A stretch of 64,000 nt of DNA from Cyprinodon diabolis (Eukaryota > Chordata > Actinopteri > Cyprinodontiformes > Cyprinodontidae), in NCBI GenBank assembly GCA_030533445.1, contig CM060068.1, forward strand, positions 35,179,510-35,243,509. The letters run 5' to 3'. Position 1 is the stretch's first letter. Each line of letters opens with the position of its first letter. Both the position numbers and the translations under genes were made by a program. This document shows positions 1 to 9,345 of the stretch, piece after piece. The notes under the pieces were generated by a model that was given only the letters and a program-made list of their open reading frames with translations, made no database searches and had not been told where the DNA came from.

Positions 1-424
1 CCATCCTGACAACTCCGCCTACTGATGTGAAAAATGGTTATTAGTTCCTCACATAACACAAAACTGTTAATTCATTCATCCATTTATTTTCCGTCCATCT
101 TTGGCTTTCTAGGCGTCTAAATCCAGCTGAATCCGACCAGGGACATGAACACGTACTACCTCGTTGTGTTAAGGGCTTAAGGGGGAGGCCCGCAACATAG
201 GCACACAAAAGAATCGACGACGCATTGCCTGTCGCGGCGCAGAAATTACGGGCGCCATCTTGGGGAGGTCGACCTGCTACCCTAACTTGCTGAGCAGATG
301 AAGCACTTTGCAGCGTATTGTTGTTTGAATCCACGGACTGTTTACATCAATGATCGAGAGATAACCTTGTGAAGGCATCTGAGCTTTGTAAGACATTACT
401 GAATAAACTACATATATGCGCTAC

Positions 425-450
425 CACACACACACACACACATATATATA
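425..450. repeat. CA/TA microsatellite
   Basis: A run of CA dinucleotides passes directly into a run of TA dinucleotides. It is a simple sequence repeat in the left flank. Confidence 0.9.
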
Positions 451-1060
451 GGCTATATATGTATTAGTACAATAGCAGCCCTTCAATTCGAACTCAACAA
501 TCATACTCCCCAAAAGCAAAAAGTGGGGAGTAAGATGTTGATTGCTTTCTTTCCTAAAGGTGAACCAAGGTTGCTTGTTATGCCAAGTCCAATTAAAGTT
601 CGCTCCAGACAGCTGCTGCTGTCCTCAGAGGCGTAGCCAGAAAATTTTTATAAGGGTGGTCAGGCAATAACCAATGTACACTAAGGGGTGGCTGAATGTG
701 GATAGTTAAACCTCTGTGCTTTCTAAATAAAAGGTAGAACAGATACAATTCTTTCAGATTTGAGTTCTGTGGCAAACATCCATTATCATTGCTTACCCTT
801 TTATCAGCAATCATTCTGCATAAAATTGATATTTACAAGTACTAATATCTACATAAATTGATTATTTAATAAGTTTTTTATTAAAATTGTTATTTATCTA
901 TGATTTCACTGAAGAACATTTCTTTTTAGCAAACCTTTTGGTCCCCTTTAATGTTTTTTTTTTTTCTTTCTCTTTTTTAAAACAGCTTTTATTATTTTTT
1001 TTATATTACGTTTTTTTTTTTTTTATGTATTTCTTTTTTAAATGCTTTTCTTTTTTTGTA

Positions 1061-1124
1061 GTACTTTGAAGTCTTTTGATGAAAAGTGCAGTATAAATCA
1101 AATGTATTATTATTATTATTATTG
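1061..1124 (+). mobile_element. LINE (L2/CR1-like) 3' end with (ATT)n tail
   Basis: The sequence reads like the terminal stem region of a fish L2/CR1-type LINE: an ACTTTGAAG...GTGCAGTATAAATCAAA block followed by six ATT repeats. Only the 3' end is recognisable, so the family is tentative. Confidence 0.45.
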
Positions 1125-1343
1125 TACAATTGTTATCAGTGTTTTTGTTGTCAAGTAATTATGAATATATGAAAAAATTTTAAGTAATATATGAACAATT
1201 TTTATGTTTTTAAATATTCCACTTGACAGTATTACTGCTGCACCATGCAGCTCACCTGGAGTAGCTATTTAGCTTAGCTAGTTGCCAACTAGGTTTCTTG
1301 CGGCTGTACTTATAAAGATAATTATGGGCCAGATAACCTTAGT

Positions 1344-2100
1344 TGTCAACATTAAGCGCTGGATCAGCTGCAGCAGCAGCTGGTGCAATAGTGGCCAGTC
1401 CTGGGGACTCCTCTCAAGATGAGCATCAACGATTTGAGATCTCAAAGTATTCAAGGTGGAACAAGTGCCCCCTTTGGATGCTTACCGTTATGACTGGTTA
1501 AATCTGTGCCTATAGCTAAACTAAAATTAACCTAATTTGATAGACAATCTGTCAACGTAATGAGAACTTACTTGTCTATATTTTTCATTATTCTTAAAAG
1601 TTTATCTTGTACTGAATTGGCTCTAGAAATACAAGGTGAGCTTGCTCTAAAAAGTAGAGTTAAGGTTAACACCAACTCTTTATTCATGTAGATGTAGTGA
1701 GTTCTTTCAGTTAAGGAAGGGTGTGAGTCTGACGAGATGGGATAAGGTGGGGTAAAAAAAATTGGGAGAAACCTGAAAACATATCTGCAGCCCTGCTACT
1801 CAGCTGTGATCTCCCTCCTTCAGTAAATGGAGGTTTAATCAACCATCCTATTAAAATCCTGAAAAAAGTATGAGTCAACTAAACCACTGAGCGTTACAAG
1901 GCCCTCATTTTTCTACATAGAACATATTTCAAGGAACATGAATTCTTTGTCAGCATGTGTTCAGTGTATAAGTACGCTGGATGTCAACTAGCATTAAGTG
2001 TACAGAAGTAAAGTTAATTATAGATGCAAGCATCATAGAGCAGATAAGAGGTTTACAGATTTTTTTATTTCAATCTGTAAATCACAGCAGGATGCAGCTT
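1344..2100. other. Unit start, no gene seen (copy 1)
   Basis: This segment is shared by all copies and is clearly more diverged here than between copies 2 and 3. It contains a GCAGCAGCAGCTGG stretch near 1370. In copies 2 and 3 a short plus-strand frame covers the matching place, but it lies on a frame-shifting background and has no recognised domain. Confidence 0.5.
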
Positions 2101-2379
2101 TCACAGCTTTCTATTTTGCCATCGTACACTCCCTCCTGGAGAGTTGAAGTAGGTGCACAAGACATCCCTGGCAGCTGTGGCTTCAGCCGATGTGCGTCGT
2201 CCAGCCATATTGCCAACAGGCCGTATCCTACGTCCATCCTCCTGGCCCTCACCCAGCAGCTGCTGGTTCTCCCTTCTACTCAGCGAGAAGTTCTGGAGGA
2301 GGCAAGCTGCCATCACCACGGAGTCCACATTCTGAGGGAGAAGGTTTATCTTGTTATGAAGCGTTCTACACCTTGACAC
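2101..2379 (-). pseudogene. HARBI1-like nuclease C-terminal fragment (copy 1)
   Basis: The translated fragment (about 92 residues) carries the C-terminal signature of PIF/Harbinger DDE nucleases. It has LLPQNVDSVVMAACLL followed by a near-LHN motif, then a charged linker and CTYFNSPGGSV at the end. HARBI1-like proteins normally run to about 350 residues with three catalytic acidic residues, and only the last quarter is present, so no active nuclease can be made. The LLHN motif reads LLQN here. It could be an exon remnant of a domesticated gene or a transposon relic. The fragment is almost identical in all three units. Confidence 0.6.
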
Positions 2380-2844
2380 CAGAATACCAAAGGCATTTTA
2401 ATCTACCATTCGAGCTTGAATGCTCAAAAGAAATGCTTAGTAGTTATCCGGGAATCCTGTTTAGACTTTTTTTTCCCTCAAGATGCATTGATAATTGTTT
2501 TAAAATCAAGCGCAGCCCTCTGAATTGCAATTGTATCCTGAAGTGCCCAGATATTCCCACCCCTAATATATGCATGAATAACTGGGACATATAATATGGA
2601 ATATTGCTATATCTCACCGTAAGGACATGGAAAACAGCCTCACTGCTTAAGCCCAGCTTCTTAGTGGTTAAGCCTAGTGCCAGAGACCCCTGAGTCCGCC
2701 CTGTGCTGTCCAGATACCCCTGAGCACACTAATAAAAGACTCTCAGAAGTAAACCTCACCGGTCTCTCCAAGGCCCCTCAGCGGGCGCTCCAAGCCTCCT
2801 CTGAGGCTGTTCCGGAGACAGCGGCCCCCAAGGCTGCTGCTCCT

Positions 2845-3400
2845 TCGTCGCCGGCCTCCTCCTGAGGCCCTCCTTCGTTGCCGGCCTCCTCCAAAGGCCC
2901 TCCTTCACCGCCGGCCTCCTCCAGAGGCCCTCCTTCGTCGCCGGCCTCCCCCAGAGGCCTTCCTTCGTCGAAGACGGCGTCGCTGCTGGCCTCCTCCTGA
3001 GGCCCTCCTTTGCCGCCGGCCTCCTCCAGAGGCCCTCCTTCGTCGCCGGCCTCCCCCAGAGGCCTTCCTTCGTCGAAGACGGCGTCGCCGCTGGCCTCCT
3101 CCTGAGACCCTCCTTTGCCTCCGGCCTCCTCCAGAGGCCCTCCTTCGTTGCCGGCCTCCCCCAGAGGCCTTCCTTCGTCGAAGACGGCGTCGCCGCTGGT
3201 CTCCTCCTCAGGCCCTCCTTCGTCGCCGGCCTTTTCCAGAGGCCCTCCTTCGTCGCCTGCCTCCCCCAGAGGCCTTCCTTGGTCAAAGACGGCGTCGCCG
3301 CTGGCCTCCTCCAGAGGCCCTCCTTTGTCGCCGGCCTCCTACCGGGGCCCTCCTGCGTCGCCGGCCTCCTACCGGGGCCTTCCTGCGTCGCGGGCCCCAC
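2845..3400 (+). repeat. GC-rich 30-bp minisatellite inside the Gypsy-like insert
   Basis: Tandem variants of a 30-bp unit (CCGGCCTCCTCCAGAGGCCC plus CTCCTTCGTCG) are arranged with a recurrent longer variant containing GAAGACGGCGTCG. Because 30 is a multiple of three, the plus strand encodes ten-residue repeats rich in S, P, R and G (for example RGPPSSPAS), with some TGA breaks. The minus strand is also open for 214 codons by composition. Confidence 0.85.
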
Positions 3401-3609
3401 GGCCGGCCTCCGACCACACGGCCGCCCTCCAGAGACTCTGTTTGCCCTCGCCCACCTTTGGTGGGTTGTTTTGGTTTTGATTTGAACTCTGCGTTTGGTT
3501 TTGTGTTTCGTGCCCTCCTTCCTGATTCCCCCTCCGCCCTCCCTGGGTTGGTTATTTTGTGTTTCTGGACATTTTAGGGCGTCTGGGATCCGCCCTTAAG
3601 TGGGGGCAC

Positions 3610-4107
3610 TGTCATGGTCTTGGTTCTGTTGTTCTTTACTTTGCTCCTTGTTTTCTAGATTTATTGGTTTAATTCCAGTTTTGTTGTAATTTCTAGATTT
3701 ATATTAGTTCTCATGTTTTTCTGTTGTCCTCTTTTGCCCTCTTGTGTGTGTATGTTCCTTTCCCCTTGGCTCCCTCGTTGTCTCCTCTCACACCTGCTCC
3801 TTGTCTGCTCGTTAGCCCTCCTTTTGTCTCTCTCTGCTATATATGCTCTCCCTCTTCTCTCACTCTTTGTTGGTTCCTTGTCTTTGCTGTCATCCCATGC
3901 TGTGGTCTATGTTCCTCTACTCTCCCTGGCTCCTTGTGTTTGGTTTTCCCCAGATGTCTCCATAGTTCTGGTTTGCTTTTCATTATTAGTTGGATTTTTG
4001 GATTCCTGCCTTTGTTTACTGTTTTTGCCCCATTAAAACTCCCAGAAATCTCCTCAGCCTCTCTGCCTCTGCACTTGGGTCCTCCAAACCACAACTAAAC
4101 CCTGACA
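3610..4107 (+). repeat. LTR of the Gypsy-like insert (498 bp)
   Basis: It begins TGTCATGG and ends CCCTGACA, and sits directly downstream of the polypurine tract. Its 3' half is recognisably related to the LTR at 33689-34255 (shared GATGTCTCCA, TTGGATTTTTGGA and CCTGCCT blocks), so both belong to related Gypsy families. Confidence 0.8.
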
Positions 4108-4210
4108 CTTAGGTGGCGGGGTGCTGGACGGGAAGAGGATTGGCAGGGCTTGGAACACAGCTGTGACATGCTCCACTGTTTTAAGGGAAGAGGCACAAGA
4201 CAAGGTGGTA

Positions 4211-4749
4211 ATTCAATTCAATTCAGTTTATTTATATAGCGCCAAATTCACAACACATGTCATCTCAAGGCACTTTACAGTTCAACCAGATCATACAGTC
4301 AAATTGATACAAAGTTTTCTATCTAAGGAAAACCAGTTGATTGCATCGACTCATTGACTCAAGTACAATCCCTCACACTAAGCATGCTTGTAGCAACAGT
4401 GGAGAGGAAAACTCCCTTTAAACAGGAAGAAACCTCCAGCAGAACCAGGCTCAGTGTGAGCGGCCATCTGCCGAGGCCGACTGGGGTTCAAGCAGACAGA
4501 AGCAGAGATACAAAAAGCAACTGTAAAAGGCAGCCCCGTCCAGGAAACACACAGCCAGACAGACGAGCTCCGAGCCAGCTCCCATGCCACAGGACGAAGA
4601 GGGCACATCCTCTCAGTCACGGTCAGAGAAACAGGACCACACTGGAAAACAGGCCGATCTCCAGCATCTATTAACAAGGGTGTTTATGTAAGCAGCAGAG
4701 CTGATGTTTCTTTCCAGGATGGAGTCACAGTCAAACAAGGAACAGACGA
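4211..4749 (-). mobile_element. 5'-truncated L2 LINE (copy 1 only)
   Basis: The minus strand ends with the fish L2 3' terminus (GGCGCTATATAAATAAACTG followed by ATTGA repeats, seen here reversed at 4211-4240). It is flanked by GGTA at 4207-4210 and 4750-4753, while the empty site is preserved in copies 2 (near 23810) and 3. It has no intact reading frame and holds only the 3' part. Confidence 0.85.
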
Positions 4750-4828
4750 GGTATCATAAATAACGTATCATGACACATGACCAAATGAACAAGTCAATGT
4801 ATTGTGACTTTACCTCCATTCAAAGTTT

Positions 4829-4847
4829 GGGGTGATGAAAAAAGCAA
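4829..4847. other. 19-bp inverted scrap at a deletion junction
   Basis: GGGGTGATGAAAAAAGCAA here is the exact reverse complement of 23899-23917 in copy 2. About 400 bp of the copy 2 sequence that follows is missing, and the sequence resumes at the equivalent of about 24300. Confidence 0.85.
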
Positions 4848-6140
4848 TGGACTGGAGTGATGAAGCGTCTTCAAGACTCAAATTCCTTGGTCAGCAATGA
4901 GTTATTGCAGCTTTGTTTGTATTTTTTAGACTTTGAACATTTCTTGGAGGGTCTTGTAGTGTCTTGCTTGGGTTTTTAGAGGCTGTCCATGAAGTCAAGT
5001 GAACCAGCTGTAGACCCCAGAGGGAAGTTATGGGGAAAGGGGAAATTAGATTTTCAGTTGCCAGTATAATGAAACAAAAGGAATCAATTAATGTTCATAC
5101 TTAATATAAAAGATAAGCACAGCAATAGAATATACTTTTGGTTGAAATGTCTGAACTGACTTCCACATCTTTTCGATGTTTCTTCGAAGGAGGAACTTTG
5201 TCCTTCCTTGGACTTCTGACATTTTAAAGTCTCTTCATGAGCTTTTTAGTAACATGCTCCTATCAGGAATACATAGTAAAAATTAAGAAATGAAAGGAGA
5301 CTGAGGCTTTCTTATACTGTAATTACAGTTTTCAGCAAAGTCTAGCTCCATTTTAAACTTGTGTTAGGATTTAGTACTGCATGAACAATATGTGTCAACA
5401 TCTTACAGTTAACGACATACCATCAACAAGTAATAGTGACAAAAATATACTCACCCACTCACTCTTTGTAGACCTATCTTTGATCATTGGATAGTAATCC
5501 ACCAATCGTTTTGCTATGGCATCCACCTCATGTTTGGCGGGGTATCTGCAGTCCTCTGTGGCTCTCGCAATAGAAATCATATTAGTCATATTGTTTCTTA
5601 TGAGTCGGCAGAAGAGCTCCTTGGATAAGGCCACGCTGTGCTCGGTTACTAGCCGTTTCTGCTCAAAGTAGGAGCATTGCACATGTTCATGCTCACTATC
5701 TGTGAAGACTGTATTCTGGGTTGGACATAGTCACAAATTTAGAAGGAGTGGCCTCCTCTTTTGATAGGTCGCTGCCTCCAGTCGGGGATGACTGCTGAAT
5801 TTCTGGAGCGTTATCTACCTACAATACATTTACACAAACAATTTATTAATTAACTATCTTTATGTGGATAAAAACACTTTACTGTTTAAAGAGCCTCAAA
5901 GCAGAAACATCTAAAATAAATTACTTAACATCTCTGTGATATTGGAAAATGTGTTGTACAGTTGAACAGTTCTTACCTTTTCATCTTTATTCACAATAAG
6001 CCAAATAGCCTGGCGCCTCAAGACATTTTCAGGACCAGGAAACAAATCTTTTATGTCTTCACGGGAAAGTGAAGATAATAAGTCTTCTCCGATATTAGCA
6101 GCTGCAATCAATATAGACAAGTTACGGTGAGTACCATTCT

Positions 6141-6197
6141 ACATATATAAAAAAAAACATATATACATACATATATATATATACATAATACATACGT

Positions 6198-6254
<57 letters not shown>
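6141..6254. repeat. TA/TACA microsatellite (copy 1)
   Basis: A long TA run with interspersed ACAT units follows the SAM-like exon. Copies 2 and 3 have repeats of different length at the same place. Confidence 0.95.
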
Positions 6255-6256
<2 letters not shown>

Positions 6257-6972
6257 CGTTTACAAGCGTTTACACTCCAGAGCAGAAGGTGGCAGTACTG
6301 CGACCAAAGCCAACCACCAGTAGTAAACAAGAAGAAGAAGAAGCGAAGCCGCAGAAAAAAATCAGTTGTGGAGAATTGTGTGGGTATGGCGCGTGGGAAA
6401 GAACAGGAGTTGGAAGACGCGCCAGCAGCACTTTATAGGTCTGCTGTATGGGACCGCTTTGCATTTAGAGTGACCTACGATGACGGCGGAAAGAAAGTTG
6501 TGGATAAAAGTTCAACAGTGTGCAAGCATTGTGCAACACGTTTTGTTTATGCTAACAGCAGCATGACCAACATGTCATGCTAACCCCGAAATCCCACATA
6601 CTCCGTCAGCGCTCCGCCTCGCTGCGCTCCAGACCGCCTGCTCAAAGCAAAGCCTACAGCCTCCACTGTGGCTCCCGTCCGCTCCGCTCTGAGTCCCTTG
6701 TAGATCGTAGAGAGCATGCGCGAGATGATTACATTCAAAGCAGCAAAAGATACGGAAATGATCCAGGGTTTCCGCGGATAATTGAAAATAATTACAATTC
6801 ATAAATTTTTTTAGATTTTTTCATTAATTTCATTAAAAAAAATGTCATTAATTTTTATTAATTTTTTTATTTTTCGGTGTAACAATAAACATATACCGAA
6901 CCGAACCGAAAACCGTGACCACAAAACCGTGAACCGTACCGAACCGTGGATCTTGTGAACCGTTCCACCCCT
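6255..6972 (+). mobile_element. hAT-type element remnant with BED finger (copy 1 only)
   Basis: The right end reads GAACCGTTCCACCCCTA, a hAT-like terminus (TAGGGGTGGAACGG inverted), preceded by AACCGAACCG-type repeats common in fish hAT ends. The left end is lost in the microsatellite, so no target duplication can be read. Inside lies a BED zinc-finger start (6368-6583). The body of the transposase is missing. Confidence 0.6.
6368..6583 (+). pseudogene. BED zinc-finger fragment of a hAT transposase
   Basis: The 71-codon frame shows SAVWDRFAFRV, then CKHCATRFVYANSS and TNM, which fits the first half of a BED finger (two cysteines at CxxC, histidines expected just after TNM). The frame breaks at the place where the histidines should follow. 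hAT transposases are usually over 500 residues, so this is a relic. It resembles ZBED-type fingers; the family is inferred from the motif alone. Confidence 0.6.
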
Positions 6973-7009
6973 AATATACAAAATACATACATATACATAC
7001 ATGTTTTTG

Positions 7010-7630
7010 TTTTGTGATTGTTTCTTCTTTTTTATGTATTAAAATCACTCCAATCGGAATGATGAAACAGCATATCAGCAATGAATGAATCAATAGCAGT
7101 CATGCTGATGCTTAGGATGCTACTTCATAAACCATAATCATTGCTACATTGTGATTAAGAATGCAGTCGAGTCACTTTCTTTTGTTTATGAGAATTGCAG
7201 TTTTTGTTCATCATAGTTCTTGTATATTGTGTAAAGACCAGCATGCTGTCAGTTTAATAGGTTAGAATTGAAGCAGAAGGTTCAGATGCCCTGCACCAAA
7301 ATAAACATCTTTGTTTGTTGTTCTTGTTTCTTGGCATTCTTAAATCAAGGAGTTGTACAATTGGTCTTACTATTAAAATAAGGGAAATAATCTTGTTGCT
7401 CCACTGGCTTTTATTGTAAAACATTGCATTATCTTGTTACTGGTTCATTCTAGCTCAAAATTAGCTAGCCTATATTATTAAGAAAAAGTTAGTTATATTT
7501 CTGAAATTTAGATTATTTTTCTAATGCAAAACATGCCTGTCAAGATTTATTTTCTTTTTGGACAAAAAACAAGACATATTTCCTTGATACAAAACTTTTT
7601 TACTTTCTTAAAATTCCCTTTTTTGCAGTG
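7010..7630 (+). mobile_element. CACTA/EnSpm-like 3' terminus, first (copy 1)
   Basis: The stretch ends TTTTTTGCAGTG (7619-7630), the inverse of the CACTGCAAAAAA start typical of fish CACTA-like elements. It is preceded by repeated AAGATTTATTTTC and ACAAGACATATTTCC motifs like their subterminal repeats. The left end and the start boundary are not identified. It abuts SAMD3-like coding sequence at 7637. The rest of the stretch holds no gene. Confidence 0.5.
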
Positions 7631-7636
7631 TATGCC

Positions 7637-7739
7637 CTGCACCTCACTTACCCAAAATGTATTTCCACACTTCTGTCAGTAATGCCAACCGAAATTCTCC
7701 ATGATTCCATTCATGGGCAAGATTTGACCCTTTTGTACA
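7637..7739 (+). pseudogene. SAMD3-like terminal exon fragment, plus strand (copy 1)
   Basis: The translation LHLTYPKCISTLLSV followed by EILHDSIHGQDLTL fits the C-terminal part of the same family as the minus-strand exons, but lies on the opposite strand. It starts right after a CACTA-like end and runs into unrelated sequence after LTLLY. Confidence 0.55.
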
Positions 7740-7751
7740 GCAGCTGCAAAG

Positions 7752-8254
7752 TTATTTTTAATGTATGTAAGTCATAATTGTAGTATGCTGCTACAATAGC
7801 TGATACATTCCGTTTTTTTAATAAATGTTGAATTAAAAGATCGTATTGCAAAGTTAATAAAACATTAAGAAGTAGAATGTTTTGGTGTCTTGATTTAAAA
7901 CAGTCACTTATTTTTTTAAAGCTATTTCAAGAAATTTAGTCTTATTTTAAGTGCTTTTATTTCTTAATACCAGATTAAGGTGCAAAGTTAACTAGGTCAA
8001 GGGATCAAAATTATAATTTTAAGTAATTTAATTTTAAATAAGTGGGTTTTCATTGCTGCAATTTACTTAAATTAAGATTTTGTCTAGTTTTAAGGCCCAT
8101 TTAAGTCCGTCAGAGGCAAGAACATTACGCTTATTTTAAGATTTCTTGTCAAATATAAATTGCTTACCCCATTGGCAGATTTTTTTGCGAAACTAGATAA
8201 AATTATGGAATTTCAGAATATTTTGCTTATTTTTAGTAGGTCTGTTTTGCAGTG
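7752..8254 (+). mobile_element. CACTA/EnSpm-like 3' terminus, second (copy 1)
   Basis: The sequence ends GTTTTGCAGTG (8249-8254 is GCAGTG) after AT-rich subterminal motifs such as CTTATTTTAAGATTTCTTG. The same block is present in all three units. No left end or coding sequence is seen. Confidence 0.5.
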
Positions 8255-8379
8255 TGCTTCGTGTACCCAACTGTGACTAACAACCATATCATTCCAACGT
8301 GCGCTTCAGCTGTGCCTATACTTCATTTATCACCGTGTTCCATTTTTTACACTTTTATCAAGTGTCACATGCTTTAAAT

Positions 8380-8570
8380 CAGTGGTCTCCAACCCTGGTC
8401 CTCAAGATCTACTGTCCTACAGATTTTAGATGCATCCCTGCTTCAACACAGCTGAATCAAATGATTGATTACCTTTTCAAGCCATTCATTTGATTCAGCT
8501 GTGTTGAAGCAGGGATGCATCTAAAATCTGTAGGACAGTAGATCTTGAGGACCAGGGTTGGAGACCACTG
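8380..8570. mobile_element. Hairpin hAT MITE (copy 1)
   Basis: It is a near-perfect foldback: two arms of more than 80 bp starting CAGTGGTCTCCAACCCTGG, separated by a short loop. It is flanked by the 8-bp duplication CTTTAAAT (8372-8379 and 8571-8578). Terminal CAGTGG and the 8-bp duplication point to the hAT superfamily. It sits just downstream of the L1 ORF1 stop. Confidence 0.9.
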
Positions 8571-8593
8571 CTTTAAATCCACCTGTTGTGAAT

Positions 8594-9345
8594 CTAAAAA
8601 AGCCAAGGATTGATCTTCTGATCGCTGAACAACTGACCCTTAATATAAAGTTTGTCAACTGCTACTTCAGCTCTGTCGCCTTCAGTGATGTAGTTCTTCC
8701 TGATAGGGAATAGCACTCGCCTACGATCCAGGATTTCCTTTGGAGACTGGTCATTAACATTGAAATCCATACCTCTCTGCTCTCTGCCCCGATTTCTGAC
8801 CTGCTCTTTTGTTTATAGTGTTCAAATTTAGCCAAGAATGGTCTAGGATGGGTTTTATCAAGCATATGAAAGTGGATGTTTTTTACCTGATCTGCCAGGA
8901 TTTCCAGCTTCTTCTGGAGGAACTCTGGGATTGTCACCTCAGGATCCTCCTCCTGCTGCTCCGGAATGCCTGCAAAGACAAAGTTGTCTCTCATGCTTCG
9001 CGACTGAATGTCCTGAATGGATTCTTTCATCTTCTTATTTTCACCATACAGCTGGATCATCCCCTCGGTGAGCTTCATGACTTGCCCCCTCAACGCTTTG
9101 TTCGTGGCGGTAATAAAGACTAGATGCCCTTGGCTGTATTCCTCCGACTCTCTCAGGGCTTCTTGATGTAGGACTTCTAACAAGGCGAGACAGGCATCCA
9201 GGCTGGTTACCTTTTGGTTGATGGATTTCTGGACGTCGCTGTAGCTCCTGTCTGGAGACACAGTAGAAGAAGCACTGGTTGAGCTAGAACAGGAGCGTTT
9301 GGTTGAAGGTGTGTTTGTGGATGTGGGGTTTCTAGGCTTCCCCAT
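8594..9345 (-). pseudogene. L1-type ORF1 with frameshift (copy 1)
   Basis: The protein begins MGKPRNPTS with a Ser/Thr-rich start. It continues through a heptad-like helical region and the ORF1p RNA-binding signature (SMRDNFVFAGIPE) to FLAKFEHYKQK. There one frame change is needed: the neighbouring frame carries on as RNRGREQRGMDFNVNDQ, then DRRRVLFPIRK, and stops at 8594-8596. This gives about 250 residues in all, as expected for an ORF1p. The frameshift is shared by all units, so it predates duplication. No ORF2 follows in this place. Confidence 0.7.

Larger units (their letters stand above)
1..1343. other. Left flank outside the tandem array
   Basis: This stretch has no counterpart before the second or third unit, so the array appears to start near 1344. 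It holds a CA/TA microsatellite (425-450), T-rich DNA around 880-1060 and a LINE-like 3' end (1061-1124). Around 626-640 there is a CAGAGGCGTAGCCAG motif resembling a hAT terminus, but no partner end was found. No gene is supported here. An open minus-strand frame at 41-334 lacks any recognisable domain. Confidence 0.6.
2665..4107 (+). mobile_element. Ty3/Gypsy-like 3' portion, 5' incomplete
   Basis: This insertion is absent at the matching sites of copies 2 and 3 (near 23712 and 47720). It ends with a full LTR (3610-4107) preceded by a polypurine-type tract (3598-3609, AAGTGGGGGCAC). A GC-rich tandem repeat precedes that, probably the 3' end of the pol reading frame. There is no 5' LTR, yet the insert is flanked by a perfect 5-bp duplication CTTAG (2660-2664 and 4108-4112). 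It splits an exon block of the SAMD3-like relic. Confidence 0.75.
2618..6101 (-). pseudogene. SAMD3-like gene remnant, rearranged (copy 1)
   Basis: Exon-like blocks on the minus strand match a teleost SAMD3-like family as I recall it. A SAM-like N-terminal exon is at 5977-6101 (key residues GEDLLSSLS, LFPGPENVLRR) with a GTAAGA donor. A second exon is at 5455-5814 (CSYFEQKRLV, RYPAKHEVDAIAKRLVDYYP). Part of a third is at 5143-5258, and a LTKEFESRRRF block follows near 4860-4910. A last block of the ALPILFPSS type is split by the Gypsy insertion into 2618-2664 and 4108-4175. It is a pseudogene: the second exon carries one extra base before VFTDSEHEH, the third has a TAA, and about 400 bp and 930 bp are deleted relative to copy 2. 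Confidence 0.6.

Noticed and set aside
41..334. 97-codon minus-strand open frame in the left flank
   Set aside because: No recognisable domain, no splice or promoter support, and the length is compatible with chance.
2756..3400. 214-codon minus-strand frame rich in K, R, P and W
   Set aside because: It is the complement of the 30-bp GC-rich minisatellite. Its openness follows from the repeat length, and the polypurine tract and LTR show that the element reads on the plus strand.
6139..6330. Tyr/Ile-rich frames over microsatellites (also near 15974 and 50505)
   Set aside because: They are translations of TA/TATA simple repeats.
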